The notes: a model not told the origin generated them from the letters alone. 64,000 bases of DNA from Caulobacter vibrioides (GCF_002310375.3 NZ_CP023315.3:4080052-4144051); one strand, 5' to 3'. Positions 45,331 to 55,862 are shown, counted from the first letter of the stretch. Translations and numbers: made by a program.

Positions 45331-45879
45331 ATGGCGCTGCCCCAGCTGCTGTTCTTCACCGATCCGGCGCGTGTTCCCGACCCGGAGGCCGTCGCCGAGC
45401 GTCTTCCCCAGGGCTCGGCGATCGTGTTTCGCGCTTTCGGCGCGGCGGACGCTGTTGAACAAGGCCGGCGTCTGCGGTCGATTGCGACCGCGCGGGGCCT
45501 GATGCTGCTGGTCGGCGCGCATATCGGCTTGGCCGAAGGCGTCGGCGCCGATGGTGTCCACCTGCCGGAGCGGATGGCGGCCGGCCTCCCGCGCATGCGG
45601 GCGGAACATCCGCGCTACCTGATCACCATCGCCGCCCACGATCTGATGGCCTTGAAAGCCGCAGAGCGAGCAGGCGCGGACGCCGCTGTGGTCTCGCCGG
45701 TCTTTCCCAGCAACAGCCCGTCCGCCGGAGAACCCTTGGGGTTGGAGGGTTTGGCGCAGCTGATCAACGCCACGACCCTGCCCGTCTACGCCTTGGGCGG
45801 TGTCAGGGCGCGAACGGTCGCATCGCTGGCGGGCAGCGGCGTGGTCGGCATAGCGGCGGTTGAGGCTCTGGCGGGCTGA
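45331..45879 (+). CDS. Thiamine-phosphate synthase-like protein (ThiE/TenI fold)
   Basis: 182 codons from ATG 45331; TTG 45259 and GTG 45322 in the same frame are possible longer starts. TMP-synthase/TenI fold: LLFFTDPARVPDPEAV in place of the usual first strand LYLVTD, GADGVHLPERMA, AAHDLMALKAAERAGADAAVVSPVFPSNSPSAGEPLGLEGL (phosphate loop region), and VYALGGVRARTVASL. The family is about 210 residues, so this copy is short, and no other thi genes are next to it; a TenI-like or degenerate ThiE role is possible. Confidence 0.75.
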   Translation: MALPQLLFFTDPARVPDPEAVAERLPQGSAIVFRAFGAADAVEQGRRLRSIATARGLMLLVGAHIGLAEGVGADGVHLPERMAAGLPRMRAEHPRYLITIAAHDLMALKAAERAGADAAVVSPVFPSNSPSAGEPLGLEGLAQLINATTLPVYALGGVRARTVASLAGSGVVGIAAVEALAG

Positions 45880-45885
45880 AGCCGC

Positions 45886-46296
45886 TTAGAACTTGAACGC
45901 AGTTTCTAGGCGCACGCGCGGCGCGGGGTCGGCCTGCTGGGCCTTGCGGGCGGCAAGGGCGGGATTGGTCTCGCCCAGGCTGACGGCGCCGCCGACACGG
46001 ATCGACGGCGTGACCTTGAAGTAGGCGCCGGCCTTGACGTCCTGCAGTTCCATTTCGCGGCTGGAGGGCTGGTCTAGGTCCAGCTTCAGGCCCCAGCGGC
46101 CCTTCTTGGCGTCCCAACGCAGGGTGCGCTTGTCGTCGCGCGGGTACTGAACGCCTGCGGCGGCGCTGGTGAAGTCGTTCTTGACGGTGAAGTCGGGGGC
46201 GACCGCGTGCGGCTTGGCCTGCGCGAACGCCGTAGCAGCCGATCCCGTCAGGATCAGCGCGGCGGTCCCCGCCAAGATGAAACGCGTCGCGACCAT
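45886..46296 (-). CDS. ntrZ: NtrZ family periplasmic regulatory protein
   Basis: 136 codons from ATG 46296; ATG 46338 would add a short extension. A signal peptide covers residues 1-26 (ILAGTAALILTGSAATAFAQ), so it acts in the periplasm. The mature part has the family signature: KKGRWGLKLDLDQPSSREMELQDVKAGAYFKVTPSIRVGGAVSLGE and the end APRVRLETAFKF. NtrZ was described in C. crescentus as a periplasmic inhibitor of the NtrY kinase (NtrY-NtrX system), and as I recall its gene is five before parB, exactly as here (ntrZ, DUF3576, leuS, lptE, holA, parB). Confidence 0.85.
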   Translation of the reverse strand: MVATRFILAGTAALILTGSAATAFAQAKPHAVAPDFTVKNDFTSAAAGVQYPRDDKRTLRWDAKKGRWGLKLDLDQPSSREMELQDVKAGAYFKVTPSIRVGGAVSLGETNPALAARKAQQADPAPRVRLETAFKF

Positions 46297-46564
46297 CGCT
46301 ACTCGCCGCCTATACTCAGTTGTCCCCACTCGCTCCATGTAGGAACGAGCCCCTTACATTGCGATTAAAGGCTTGGCTGGAACGCGGTCAACCGGCGTTT
46401 GGTCGCACGGACCCGGACAATCGACGATTCAATCGACTCCTGTGGCGGTGAGGTCACGCGATTCCTGTTTTGAGGCGGCGCAGCCATGCTATAGACCGGC
46501 TCCCGGCCGCGGGGGCGCGCCTGGACGCGCGAACAGCGTCGGCGAGACATTGGAGCGAGGTACT

Positions 46565-47077
46565 ATGGCGTTTGAGCGTGGGTCTGTGATGCGCGGTGTC
46601 GCCGCGGGCGTCCTGGCTCTGTCGATGCTGGGCGTTACGGCATGCGCCAGCAACAAAGCCCCCAAGACGTTTTCCGGCCAGAGCGAAGAGCCGGGCCTGA
46701 ACCCGTTCAAGCGCTTTGGCGGAGGCGCCAAGGCGCCGACGACCGAAGGGTCGATCGGCGTGAACGGCTATCTGTGGCGCGCGAGCCTGGACACCCTGGC
46801 CTTCATGCCCCTGGCCTCGGCCGACCCGTACGGCGGCGTGATCGTCACCGACTGGTACGTGAACCCCGAGACCCCGGCCGAGCGTTTCAAGGCCACGGTC
46901 TACATCCTGGACACCCGCCTGCGCGCCGATGGTCTGAACGTCACCGTGTTCAAGCAGACCAAGGACATCAATGGCGCCTGGGCTGACACCCCCGTTTCGG
47001 ACCAGACCGCCGCCGACATCGAAAACGCGATCCTGACGCGCGCGCGTCAGCTTCGACTTTCGAACATCAAGGGCTAA
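46565..47077 (+). CDS. DUF3576 lipoprotein
   Basis: 170 codons from ATG 46565, with GGAG 9 bases upstream. Lipobox VTAC, Cys27, so a lipoprotein, probably outer membrane. The mature domain fits DUF3576: IGVNGYLWRASLDTLAFMPLASADPYGGVIVTDWYVNPETPAERFKATVYILDTRLRADGLNVTVFKQ, ending in IENAILTRARQLRL. Conserved in alphaproteobacteria just before leuS; role unknown, but linkage to lptE and leuS suggests an envelope function. Confidence 0.85.
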   Translation: MAFERGSVMRGVAAGVLALSMLGVTACASNKAPKTFSGQSEEPGLNPFKRFGGGAKAPTTEGSIGVNGYLWRASLDTLAFMPLASADPYGGVIVTDWYVNPETPAERFKATVYILDTRLRADGLNVTVFKQTKDINGAWADTPVSDQTAADIENAILTRARQLRLSNIKG

Positions 47078-47214
47078 GGCCCGGTCGGGTCTCAGCCTTC
47101 GGGCTGGGACCCGTTCCATCTCCGATTTTCCGCGCGCCTGGACCGCGAAACCGCTTATGACATCGCGGACGCTCCTCCCGGGCGCGCTTTCCGCCGATCA
47201 AGACCTGGTTTCCG

Positions 47215-49812
47215 ATGGCCCGCTACAATCCCAAAGACACCGAGCCCAAGTGGCGTGAAGCCTGGGCGAAGGCCGACGTCTTCAAGACCGGCGAAATCAA
47301 CGACGGCCGTCCGAAATACTACGTGCTCGAGATGTTCCCGTATCCGTCGGGCCGCATCCACATGGGCCACGTACGCAACTACGCCATGGGCGACGTCGTG
47401 GCCCGCTACAAGCGCGCCCAGGGCTTCAACGTCCTGCACCCGATGGGCTGGGACGCGTTTGGCATGCCGGCCGAGAACGCGGCCATGGAGCGCGGCGTCC
47501 ACCCCAAGGGCTGGACCTATGACAACATCGCCGCCATGCGCGAGCAGCTGAAGTCGCTGGGTATCTCGGTCGACTGGTCGCGCGAGTTCGCCACCTGCGA
47601 CCCGGAATATTACGGCAAGCAGCAGGCTTGGTTCCTGCGCCTGCTGAAGCGTGGCCTGGTCTATCGCAAGGAAGCCTCGGTCAACTGGGACCCGGTCGAT
47701 ATGACCGTTCTGGCCAACGAACAGGTCATCGACGGCAAGGGCTGGCGCTCGGGCGCGGTCGTCGAGAAGCGCAAGCTGACCCAGTGGTTCCTGCGCATCA
47801 CCGACTACGCCGACGCCCTGATCGACGGCCTGAAGACCCTGGACCGCTGGCCCGACAAGGTTCGCCTGATGCAGGAGAATTGGATCGGCCGCTCCAAGGG
47901 CCTGCGCTTCAGGTTCCAGTTTGCCAATTCCAATGGGGGCGAAGCGCCGGACGGCCTGGCCGAAGGGCTGGAGGTCTACACGACCCGTCCCGACACCCTG
48001 TTCGGCGCAAGCTTCGTCGGCATCGCGCCCGAGCACCCGCTGGCCGAGCAGCTGGCGGTCGAGAACCCGCAGATCCAGCAATTCATCGCCGACTGCCGCA
48101 AGGGCGGCACCTCGGAAGCCGAGATCGAGAGCGCCGAGAAGCTGGGCTACGACACCGGCCTGCGGGTCAAGCACCCGCTGGACCCCTCGATCACCCTGCC
48201 CGTCTGGATCGCCAACTTCATCCTGATGGACTATGGCACGGGCGCGATCTTCGCCTGCCCGGCCCACGACCAGCGCGACCTGGACTTCGCCAGAAAGTAC
48301 GACCTGCCAGTGCTGCCGGTGGTGCTGCCCAATGGCGAGGACCCGGCGACCTTCACGGTCGGCAAGGAGGCCTATGTCGGCCCCGGCAAGATCTTCAATT
48401 CGGAATTCCTGGACGGGATGGACGTCGAGACCGCCAAGGCCGAGGCCGTGGCGCGCATCGAGGCCGCCGGCCAAGGCCAGGGCGCGACCGTCTATCGCCT
48501 GCGCGACTGGGGCGTTTCGCGCCAGCGCTACTGGGGTTGCCCAATCCCGGTGATCCACTGCGCCACATGCGGCGTCGTGCCCGTGCCGGAAGACCAACTG
48601 CCGGTCGCCCTGCCCGACGACGTCACCTTCGACAAGCCCGGCAACCCGCTGCTGCGCCACCCGACCTGGCGTCACACGACCTGTCCGTCGTGCGGCGGCG
48701 CGGCCGAGCGTGAAACCGACACGCTGGATACGTTCATCGACTCCAGCTGGTACTTCGCGCGCTTCGCCGACACGCAGGCCGCCGAGCCGGTCGGCAAGGA
48801 CGCCGCCGACCACTGGCTGCCGGTCGACCAGTATATCGGCGGCGTCGAGCACGCGATCCTGCACCTGCTGTACGCCCGCTTCATCACCCGCGCCCTGAAG
48901 GACGAGGGCCTGCTGTCGGTCGAAGAGCCCTTCGCGGGCCTGTTCACCCAGGGCATGGTCACCCACGAAGCCTACAAGAACGAGGCCGGCGAATGGGTCG
49001 AACCCTCGGAGGTGGTGATCACCGCCGAAGGCAATAGCCGCACCGCCAAGCACGCCAAGACCGGCGCGCCGATCCTCATCGGCGACATCGAAAAGATGTC
49101 GAAGTCGAAGAAGAACGTCGTGGCGCCGGAGGACATCTTCGAGGCCTACGGCGTCGATAGCGCCCGCCTGTTCGTGATGTCCGACAGCCCGCCCGAGCGC
49201 GACGTTCAATGGACGAACTCGGGGGTCGAAGGCTCCTGGCGCTTTACGCACCGCCTGTGGAACGAGTTCGACAGCCAGCCGGCTGGCGATTTCGCCCACG
49301 ACGACAGCGACGAGGCGGCTCTCGCCCTGCGCAAGGCCGCGCACAAGCTGATCGGCTTCGTCACCGACAGCATCGAGGGCTTCCGGTTCAACAGCGGTGT
49401 GGCGCGCCTGTACGAGTTCCTGAACGCCCTCAAAGCCGCCCCGGCCGAAGGCGCGTCGGAGGCCGTTCTGGCCGCCCGCGCCGAGGCCTTGCACATCCTG
49501 GCGCGTCTGGTCGCCCCGTTCACGCCCCACCTGGCCGAAGAAGCCTGGGCGCGGATCGGCGGCGAGGGCATGGTCGTCAATGCGCCCTGGCCGAAGGCGG
49601 ATCCCAGCCTGGCCGCCGACGACGAGCGCGTCCTGCCGATCCAGATCAACGGCAAGCGCCGGGGTGAGATCAAGGTCAAGGCCGGCGCTCCGGATGACGA
49701 GGTCCAGAAAATCGCTCTGGCGGATCCGAACGTCCTGGCCCACCTTGAGGGCCTGACGGTCCGCAAGGTGATCGTGGTCAAGGACCGTATCGTCAATATC
49801 GTGGCCAACTGA
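47215..49812 (+). CDS. leuS: Leucyl-tRNA synthetase
   Basis: 865 codons from ATG 47215. Class I synthetase charging tRNA-Leu. HIGH-type motif in [19 protein letters not shown] (HMGH), the zinc-binding insertion with CATCGV and CPSCGG, a CP1 editing domain with the conserved [12 protein letters not shown] strand, and the KMSKS loop in [14 protein letters not shown]. Length is typical of the bacterial enzyme (about 860). First of leuS-lptE-holA; the gaps are 11 and 5 bases. A large antisense open frame (47155-49743, minus) is a shadow. Confidence 0.98.
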   Translation: MARYNPKDTEPKWREAWAKADVFKTGEINDGRPKYYVLEMFPYPSGRIHMGHVRNYAMGDVVARYKRAQGFNVLHPMGWDAFGMPAENAAMERGVHPKGWTYDNIAAMREQLKSLGISVDWSREFATCDPEYYGKQQAWFLRLLKRGLVYRKEASVNWDPVDMTVLANEQVIDGKGWRSGAVVEKRKLTQWFLRITDYADALIDGLKTLDRWPDKVRLMQENWIGRSKGLRFRFQFANSNGGEAPDGLAEGLEVYTTRPDTLFGASFVGIAPEHPLAEQLAVENPQIQQFIADCRKGGTSEAEIESAEKLGYDTGLRVKHPLDPSITLPVWIANFILMDYGTGAIFACPAHDQRDLDFARKYDLPVLPVVLPNGEDPATFTVGKEAYVGPGKIFNSEFLDGMDVETAKAEAVARIEAAGQGQGATVYRLRDWGVSRQRYWGCPIPVIHCATCGVVPVPEDQLPVALPDDVTFDKPGNPLLRHPTWRHTTCPSCGGAAERETDTLDTFIDSSWYFARFADTQAAEPVGKDAADHWLPVDQYIGGVEHAILHLLYARFITRALKDEGLLSVEEPFAGLFTQGMVTHEAYKNEAGEWVEPSEVVITAEGNSRTAKHAKTGAPILIGDIEKMSKSKKNVVAPEDIFEAYGVDSARLFVMSDSPPERDVQWTNSGVEGSWRFTHRLWNEFDSQPAGDFAHDDSDEAALALRKAAHKLIGFVTDSIEGFRFNSGVARLYEFLNALKAAPAEGASEAVLAARAEALHILARLVAPFTPHLAEEAWARIGGEGMVVNAPWPKADPSLAADDERVLPIQINGKRRGEIKVKAGAPDDEVQKIALADPNVLAHLEGLTVRKVIVVKDRIVNIVAN

Positions 49813-49823
49813 GACCCCAAGCG

Positions 49824-50324
49824 ATGAAACGCACCCTGGCGGCGGCCGTCCTGGCCCTTTCGACGATGGCTCTGTCGGCTTGCGCGGGCTTTACGCCCCT
49901 GTATGGCCGTCCCGGGGTCGAGGGCGGGCTTTCCAGCATCGAGACCGTCGCGGCCGAGGGACGCGGCGGCTACCTGCTGCGCGAGCAGCTCGACGACGCC
50001 CTGGCCCATCGCCCCGGCTCGCCCGCCGCCTACAAGCTCTATTTCTCGGTCAATGAGCAGCGTTTCGCACGCGGTGTCCGCCTTGATAACGTCGCCAACC
50101 GCTATGAACTGCGGATGAGCGTCGACTGGCGCCTGCTGGACGCCAAGAGCGGCTCTGAGGTTCACAAGGGCCGCACGGACGTCTCGGTGACCTACGACTC
50201 CGCCGACCAGCCCTATGCCGCCATCGCGGCTCAGCAAGACGGCCAGGAGCGCGCTGCGGTCGAGGCCGCGCGCAAGATCCAGTTGGACCTCGCCACCTGG
50301 CTGGCGGGCAAGAAGCCGGCCTGA
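49824..50324 (+). CDS. lptE: LPS assembly lipoprotein LptE
   Basis: 166 codons from ATG 49824. Lipobox LSAC, with Cys20, anchored in the outer membrane, where LptE forms a plug in the LptD lipopolysaccharide translocon. The mature part starts with GFTPLYGRPGVEGGLSSIETVAAEGRGGYLLREQLDDAL, fitting the alphaproteobacterial LptE pattern, with beta strands in NRYELRMSVDWRLLDAKSGSEV. The position between leuS and holA is the classic one for lptE. Confidence 0.92.
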   Translation: MKRTLAAAVLALSTMALSACAGFTPLYGRPGVEGGLSSIETVAAEGRGGYLLREQLDDALAHRPGSPAAYKLYFSVNEQRFARGVRLDNVANRYELRMSVDWRLLDAKSGSEVHKGRTDVSVTYDSADQPYAAIAAQQDGQERAAVEAARKIQLDLATWLAGKKPA

Positions 50325-50329
50325 CCTAG

Positions 50330-51382
50330 ATGATCCTGTCCAAGCGTCCGGACGTCGAGCGCTTCCTCAGGGAGCCGACCCCGGACATCCGGGCTGTCGT
50401 GATCTACGGCAAGGACCGGGGCGTCGTGCGTGATCGGGCCAATGCGCTGGCGCGGCGTGTGGTCGAGCGCCCGGACGACCCCTTCGACACAGCGCAACTC
50501 ACCGATAGCGATCTGGATTCCGACCCCGCCAAGCTTGAGGACGAGCTGTCGGCGATGTCGCTGATGGGCGGCCGCCGATTGGTGCGCCTGCGACTCTCAG
50601 GCGAGAAGGCCGGGCCCGACAAGCAGGCCGCCGAAGCCTTGACCCGCCATGTCGAGGGCCAGCTCAATCCCGACGCCTTCTTCCTGGTCGAGGCCGGCGC
50701 CCTGGGACGGGACTCTCAGCTGCGCAAGGTCGGCGAGAAGGCCAGCGGCTGCGCCGTCATTCCCTGCTACGAGGACGAGGCCGGAGACCTGGCTCGCCTG
50801 ACCCGCGACACCCTGGCCAATGACAAGGTCAGCCTGAACAGCGAGGCCCTGGACCTTTTCGTTTCACGCCTGCCCAAGGAACGGGGCGTGGCGCGCGCCG
50901 AGATCGAACGGCTGGCGCTCTATCTTGGCCCAGGCAGCGGGATCAACGCCACCGCCGCCGACCTGACTGACTTCCTCGGCGTCGAACCCGAAGCCTCGCT
51001 CAGCGACGCCGCCGCCGACGCGTTCGGGGGCAAGGTGGGCGCGGCGCAGCAGGCCCTGCGGCGCGCCGCCGCCGAGGGTGAAGGCGGTCCGGCGGCCGTC
51101 AGGGCGATGGGCTATTATCTGGGTCGCCTTCGCCGCGTCCTGACCCTGCACAAGAACGGTGTCGACCTGCAGGCCGCCGCCAAGGCCGCCGGTGTCTTCT
51201 GGAAACAGGAGCGAGAATTCCTGCGTCAGGCCCGCGCCTGGAACCTGGAAGCCATCCTGGAGATCCAGGGCGAGATCCTGATCGCCGATCGGGCCTGCAA
51301 GACCTCCGGCTCGCCCGATCAGCTGATCGCCGAACGCCTGGCCCTGATGATCGCCGGTCGCGCGCGTCGGTTGGGGCTGTAG
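50330..51382 (+). CDS. holA: DNA polymerase III delta subunit
   Basis: 350 codons from ATG 50330. Wrench of the clamp loader that opens the beta sliding clamp. The N-terminal RAVVIYGKDRGVVRDRANALARRVVE and AELSAMSLMGGRRLVRLR-type segment (DELSAMSLMGGRRLVRLRL) carry the beta-binding region, followed by the AAA+-like lid and the C-terminal collar helices (AAQQALRRAAAEGEGGPAAVRAMGYYLGRLRRVL, LEAILEIQGEILIADRACKTSG). Converges on parB across a 238-base gap. Confidence 0.92.
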   Translation: MILSKRPDVERFLREPTPDIRAVVIYGKDRGVVRDRANALARRVVERPDDPFDTAQLTDSDLDSDPAKLEDELSAMSLMGGRRLVRLRLSGEKAGPDKQAAEALTRHVEGQLNPDAFFLVEAGALGRDSQLRKVGEKASGCAVIPCYEDEAGDLARLTRDTLANDKVSLNSEALDLFVSRLPKERGVARAEIERLALYLGPGSGINATAADLTDFLGVEPEASLSDAAADAFGGKVGAAQQALRRAAAEGEGGPAAVRAMGYYLGRLRRVLTLHKNGVDLQAAAKAAGVFWKQEREFLRQARAWNLEAILEIQGEILIADRACKTSGSPDQLIAERLALMIAGRARRLGL

Positions 51383-51508
51383 ACGCTCAGGACGGCCTGG
51401 ACGCCCAAAATACGAGCCTTTGAGCCGCTGTGGATGCTTTCCAGGAAAGCCTTGTTGCACAACTGCTTGCGACCAATATCGCCAGACGGCGCCCTGCTCT
51501 CACGAAAA

Positions 51509-51538
51509 CGGCGCCTCCCCGAGTACGGAAAGGCGCCG
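51509..51538. terminator. Hairpin between holA and parB
   Basis: CGGCGCCT and AGGCGCCG form an 8-base stem around a 14-base loop, in the gap between the converging holA and parB genes. No run of T follows on either strand, so termination would need Rho or be inefficient. Otherwise the gap (51383-51620) holds no gene that I can see. Confidence 0.4.
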
Positions 51539-51620
51539 CTTGGTGCGCGACAGAGGCGATTTTGAAAGGGTGATTTTGCACCCGAAAACCGGGCGATCGC
51601 ACCGATTTGCGTGCGCCTGA

Positions 51621-52505
51621 TCAGACCCCGCGCGTCAGCCGGTTGCAGAGGTCGTCCAGCTGTTCCAGCGTCGCATAGGTGATCGTCAAGGTCCCCGTCG
51701 AACCGCGGTGGTCGATCGAGACATCCAGGCCCAGCACCGACGAGAGGTCAGACTCCAAAGCTTGGGTGTCGGTGTCCTTCACCCGCGGCGGGCGACCGCC
51801 CTTGCTTTTGCCTGCGCCGGGGTTCGGCGCCTTGCGGGCCAGCGCCTCGGTCTCGCGAACGGACAATCCGCCCTCGATGATCTGCTTGGCGAGGGCCACC
51901 GGGTCGGCCGCGGCGGCGATGGCGCGCGCGTGGCCGGCGGTCAGCTCGCCGCTAACCAGGTAGGACTGAACCTCGTCCGGTAGGGCCAGCAGGCGCATGG
52001 TGTTGGCCACGTGGCTGCGGCTCTTGCCGATGGTCTGGGCGATGTTCTCCTGGGTGCGCTCGAACTTCTCCATCAGCACCTTGTAGGAGAGCGCCTCTTC
52101 CAGGACGTTCAGGTCGGCGCGCTGGACGTTCTCGATGATGCCGATTTCCAGCACCGCCAGGTCGTCCAGCTCGCGCACCATGATCGGCACGGTCTTGAGC
52201 CCGGCGCGCTGAGCCGCGCGCCAACGGCGCTCGCCGGCGACGATCTGGTATTCTCCAGTGGTGTCGGGCGAAGGCCGTACCAGAATGGGCTGGAGCACGC
52301 CCTTCTCGCGGATCGAGTTGGACAGGTCCTCGAGGTCTTCCTCGCGGAAGGTCCGACGGGGCTGGTCGGGATTACGCTGCAGGATCTCGATGGGCGCTTC
52401 TCGGGACCCGCCAAGTTGCTCGCCGGGCGCCTGGGCCGGCGCGGCTTCGACCTCGCCCAGCAGGGCCGAAAGCCCTCGCCCCAGACCACGACGCCCTTCG
52501 GACAT
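51621..52505 (-). CDS. parB: Chromosome partitioning protein ParB
   Basis: 294 codons from ATG 52505. CTP-dependent clamp that loads at parS, spreads on DNA and drives origin segregation with ParA. N-terminal tail GRRGLGRGLSALLG is the ParA-contacting region; then the CTPase domain with C-motifs (GEYQIVAGERRWRAAQRAG holds GERR) and ENVQRADLNVLEEA; the parS-binding HTH (TIGKSRSHVANTMRLLALP) and the linker KSKGGRPPR; the C-terminal dimer domain (TGTLTITYATLEQLDDLCNRL). It reads nearly identical to C. crescentus ParB as I recall it. The ORF extends 93 bases upstream, which is not part of the gene. Confidence 0.98.
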   Translation of the reverse strand: MSEGRRGLGRGLSALLGEVEAAPAQAPGEQLGGSREAPIEILQRNPDQPRRTFREEDLEDLSNSIREKGVLQPILVRPSPDTTGEYQIVAGERRWRAAQRAGLKTVPIMVRELDDLAVLEIGIIENVQRADLNVLEEALSYKVLMEKFERTQENIAQTIGKSRSHVANTMRLLALPDEVQSYLVSGELTAGHARAIAAAADPVALAKQIIEGGLSVRETEALARKAPNPGAGKSKGGRPPRVKDTDTQALESDLSSVLGLDVSIDHRGSTGTLTITYATLEQLDDLCNRLTRGV

Positions 52506-52572
52506 ACCGGGCTCTCCCACCACGACGGACTCCATCACTATCTCAGTCAAGCTACGGTTCTTACGGTTAGGT

Positions 52573-53376
52573 TCAGGCGGCCTTGGCCTGGCGATCACGT
52601 TCGCGGCTGATCACCTCGCGGGCCAGCTTCAGGTAGGCCTGGCTGCCGGCGCATTTGAGATCATAGAGCAGCACGGGCTTGCCGAACGACGGCGCCTCCG
52701 AGACGCGGACATTGCGCGGGATCACCGCGTCATAGACCTTGTCGCCGAAGTGCTCGCGAACATCCTTGGCGACCTGTTCGGACAAGCTGTTGCGGCGGTC
52801 ATACATGGTCAGCACAACACCTTGGATTTCCAGGCGCGGATTGAGGCTGCCACGCACCCGTTCGATCGTCCGCATCAGCTGGGTCAGACCCTCCAGAGCG
52901 AAGAACTCGCACTGCAGCGGCACGAACACCGCGTCGGCGGCGGTCATGGCGTTGACGGTCAGCACGTTCAGCGACGGCGGGCAGTCGATCAGCACATAGG
53001 TGTAGGGGCCGTTGGCGCGGATCGTCTCCAGCGCGTCGCGCAGACGGTAGGACCGGCGCGCGGTCTGACCCAGCTCGATCTCCACCCCCGAGAGGTCGGC
53101 GTCGGCCGGTATGACGTCCAGGCCGGGCAGCTCAGTCTTCACCGCAGCGTCGACCACGGGGGCCTCGCCCATCAACACGTCATAGAGCGTCGTACGACGC
53201 TGGGTGCGACCGATGCCCAACCCCGTGGAACAGTTACCCTGCGGGTCGGCGTCGATCAGCAGAACGCGCTCGCCGCAGGCGGCCAGGGCGGTGCCCAGAT
53301 TGATCGCGGTCGTGGTCTTCCCCACCCCGCCCTTCTGATTGGCGATGGCCAGCACGCGGAGAGGATTAGCGGACAC
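52573..53376 (-). CDS. parA: Chromosome partitioning ATPase ParA
   Basis: 267 codons from GTG 53376. ATP-dependent DNA-bound ParA that pulls the ParB-parS complex to the new pole. Deviant Walker A at residues 15-21 (KGGVGKT), a second lysine-type signature, LLIDADPQGNCSTGLG (Walker A'), VLIDCPPSLNVLTVNAMTAADAVFVPLQ (Walker B), ending in a basic KLAREVISRERDRQAKAA tail. Overlaps the rsmG end by 11 bases. Part of mnmG-rsmG-parA-parB in one transcript. Confidence 0.97.
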   Translation of the reverse strand: MSANPLRVLAIANQKGGVGKTTTAINLGTALAACGERVLLIDADPQGNCSTGLGIGRTQRRTTLYDVLMGEAPVVDAAVKTELPGLDVIPADADLSGVEIELGQTARRSYRLRDALETIRANGPYTYVLIDCPPSLNVLTVNAMTAADAVFVPLQCEFFALEGLTQLMRTIERVRGSLNPRLEIQGVVLTMYDRRNSLSEQVAKDVREHFGDKVYDAVIPRNVRVSEAPSFGKPVLLYDLKCAGSQAYLKLAREVISRERDRQAKAA

Positions 53377-54016
53377 GGGAAAGCCTCTTCACTTGAACGA
53401 TGCGGCCCCGAGGGTCGCTTTGACTGGTGCGTAGTTGGCTCTCGAACGTCCAGGCCTTGCGCGCCTCGGCGAGCTCGGCCTCGACATCCTGCCCCTTGAG
53501 GAACAGGCCCAAGGCCCCTTTGTGCAGATAGGGTTCGGCGAAGCCGAGCAGCTTGGTCATCGGGGCGCACGCGCGAGCGGTGACGACCTCGACCTTCAGC
53601 TTCAGATCTTCGGCCCGGGCGTTATGGATTTGGACGGGAAGGTCCAGATCCTTGGCCACAACCTCCAAGAAGCGACAACGCTTGGCCATCGACTCGACCA
53701 GATGCACCTTAGCCCCGGCCCTACCCTTCAGAAGTATGGCCAGGACGACGCCGGGCAGGCCAGCGCCGGCGCCCAGATCGGCCCAGGTGGTCGCGTCCGG
53801 GGCCAACGGGATCAGCTGGGCGCTGTCCAGGACGTGCCTGGTCCAGTAGGTCGCGATGGTCAGCGGCCCCACGAGGTTCATGACCTCATTCCACTCGGCC
53901 AGCAGTTCCTGGAAGCGCGCCAGGTCTTCGATCTGGGCGTCGGTGGCGCCAACCAGGGCCTGAAAGCCGGCGGCGTCCAGGGTGGTTTCAGGTGCAAGGG
54001 CGAGATCAGGCTGCAC
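53366..54016 (-). CDS. rsmG: 16S rRNA (guanine527-N7)-methyltransferase
   Basis: 216 codons from ATG 54016. SAM-dependent methylation of 16S rRNA G527. Motif [17 protein letters not shown] (near residue 85), [20 protein letters not shown], and [44 protein letters not shown] identify RsmG (formerly gidB). Overlaps mnmG by 11 bases and parA by 11 bases, the tight packing expected of the conserved origin-proximal block. Confidence 0.96.
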   Translation of the reverse strand: MQPDLALAPETTLDAAGFQALVGATDAQIEDLARFQELLAEWNEVMNLVGPLTIATYWTRHVLDSAQLIPLAPDATTWADLGAGAGLPGVVLAILLKGRAGAKVHLVESMAKRCRFLEVVAKDLDLPVQIHNARAEDLKLKVEVVTARACAPMTKLLGFAEPYLHKGALGLFLKGQDVEAELAEARKAWTFESQLRTSQSDPRGRIVQVKRLSRVR

Positions 54017-55862
54017 GGCCGCGCCTCACGTGGGCCAGCAGCGCCGTCAGAGCGCCAGGGGTCACGCCCTCGATCCGGGCGGCCTGGCCCAGGGTCAGCG
54101 GCCGCACGCGCGCCAGCTTCTCCCGCACCTCGTTCGAAAGACTGCCGATCTCGGCGTAATCAAGGTCAGCCGGCAGACGCAGGTCCTCGTCCTTGCGCAG
54201 GGATTCAGCGTCGGCCCGCTGGCGATCCAGATAGCCGGTATAGGCGGCCTCGATCTCGATCTGCTCGCGGACATCGGTGTTCCACGTGAAAACCTCGGGC
54301 CAGATCCGGCCGAGGTCATCGAGCGTCACATCCGGATAGGCCAGCATGGCGAAGACGTCACGGCGCACGCCATCGCTATTGACCTTGAAGCCGGCCTTCA
54401 CCGCCTCATTGGGCGTCAGGGTGACCGAGCGCGCGAAGCTGCGCGCGGCGTCGAGCCGCGCCTTCTTTTCGGCCCAAGCCGCGGTGCGAACCGGTCCAAC
54501 GACACCCAGCGCGATCCCCCGATCGGTCAGGCGTTGGTCGGCGTTGTCGGCGCGCAAGGTCAGGCGGAACTCGGCACGGCTGGTGAACATGCGATAGGGC
54601 TCAGTGACGCCACGGGTGACAAGGTCGTCGATCATCACGCCGATATAGGCCTCATCGCGAGCGAAGATCGCCGGCTCGCGATCCTGCACCGCCAGAGCGG
54701 CGTTGAGGCCAGCGACCAGACCCTGGGCGCCCGCCTCTTCATAGCCGGTCGTCCCGTTGATCTGTCCCGCCAGGTAGAGGCCCGGCAAGCGCTTGGTCTC
54801 CAGCGTCGGATACAGCTCGCGCGGATCGACATAGTCGTACTCGATTGCATAGCCGTAGCGGATGACTTCCACCTGCTCGAGACCAGGGATCGTCCGCAGG
54901 AACAGCAGCTGGGTCTCTTCCGAAACCGAGGTCGAAATGCCGTTCGGATAGACCGTATCGTCGTCCAGGCCCTCGGGCTCCAGGAAGATCTGGTGGCTGG
55001 TCTTGTCGGCGAAGCGGACCACCTTGTCCTCGATCGACGGGCAATAGCGCGGACCGACACCCGTGGCGCGGCCGCTATAGACCAGCGACTCGCCGATGCG
55101 CTCGGCGATGATCCGGTGGGTTTCTTCGGTGGTGTAGGTGACCCCGCAGGCGATCTGCGGCACGTCGATGCGGTCGTTCAGGTAAGAGAACGGCACGGGT
55201 GTGTCGTCGGCCGCCTGGCTCTCCAGGCGATCCCAGGCGATCGTCTTGCCGTTGAGACGCGCGGGCGTGCCGGTCTTCAGGCGTCCCATCTGGAAACCCA
55301 GACCATAGAGACGGTCCGACAGGCCGATCGCGGGTTGGTCCCCTACCCGGCCGGCGGGGATACGATCCTCGCCGCGATGGATCACGCCCTTCAGGAAGGT
55401 GCCGGTGGTCAGGATCACGCGAGGGGCGCGATAGACCTGCCCGTCCGCATCCACCGCCCCAGCGACCTTGCCGTCCTCGACAACCAGGTCCTCGGCGGCC
55501 GTCGCGATGATGTCGAGGTTTCCCGTGGAAAACAGTTCGGCCTGCATCGCCTCGCGATACAGCCGACGATCAATCTGCGAACGCGGGCCGCGCACGGCGG
55601 GGCCCTTCGAGCGGTTCAACATCCGGAACTGGATACCGGCCTTGTCGGCCATGCGCCCCATGACGCCATCCAGGGCGTCGATCTCACGGACCAGATGCCC
55701 CTTGCCCAGGCCGCCAATGGCCGGGTTGCAGGACATCTCGCCGATGGTTTCCAGTTTATGGGTCAGCAGAAGGGTGCGCGCGCCAGTGCGCGCCGAGGCG
55801 GCCGCCGCCTCGCAGCCGGCGTGACCGCCGCCGATGACAATGACATCCCAAGACTTGGACAA
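54006..55862 (-). CDS. mnmG: tRNA uridine-5-carboxymethylaminomethyl modification enzyme MnmG (GidA)
   Basis: 618 codons from TTG 55862, which puts the start at [19 protein letters not shown] (FAD-binding [10 protein letters not shown]) and has GAGG 8 bases upstream; the ORF extends 66 bases further without support. Works with MnmE to make cmnm5U34 in tRNA. The catalytic Cys region is GVTYTT and [22 protein letters not shown]-terminal [15 protein letters not shown] and [35 protein letters not shown] ParB-type palindrome lies inside the gene at 54278-54293. Confidence 0.94.
   Translation of the reverse strand: MSKSWDVIVIGGGHAGCEAAAASARTGARTLLLTHKLETIGEMSCNPAIGGLGKGHLVREIDALDGVMGRMADKAGIQFRMLNRSKGPAVRGPRSQIDRRLYREAMQAELFSTGNLDIIATAAEDLVVEDGKVAGAVDADGQVYRAPRVILTTGTFLKGVIHRGEDRIPAGRVGDQPAIGLSDRLYGLGFQMGRLKTGTPARLNGKTIAWDRLESQAADDTPVPFSYLNDRIDVPQIACGVTYTTEETHRIIAERIGESLVYSGRATGVGPRYCPSIEDKVVRFADKTSHQIFLEPEGLDDDTVYPNGISTSVSEETQLLFLRTIPGLEQVEVIRYGYAIEYDYVDPRELYPTLETKRLPGLYLAGQINGTTGYEEAGAQGLVAGLNAALAVQDREPAIFARDEAYIGVMIDDLVTRGVTEPYRMFTSRAEFRLTLRADNADQRLTDRGIALGVVGPVRTAAWAEKKARLDAARSFARSVTLTPNEAVKAGFKVNSDGVRRDVFAMLAYPDVTLDDLGRIWPEVFTWNTDVREQIEIEAAYTGYLDRQRADAESLRKDEDLRLPADLDYAEIGSLSNEVREKLARVRPLTLGQAARIEGVTPGALTALLAHVRRGRAA
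54278..54293. other. parS-like site inside mnmG
   Basis: TGTTCCACGTGAAAAC, 13 of 16 matches to TGTTTCACGTGAAACA. The central CACGTG is intact, and the left half is good. In the gene this DNA encodes VFTWNT. Strength is uncertain because the right half has drifted. Confidence 0.55.

Noticed and set aside
47155..49743. An 862-codon open frame antisense to leuS, and long antisense frames over mnmG, ftsK, hemE and rho.
   Set aside because: Shadow frames of well-identified genes; they have low-complexity, Gly/Arg/Asp-rich content typical of antisense reading of GC-rich coding sequence.
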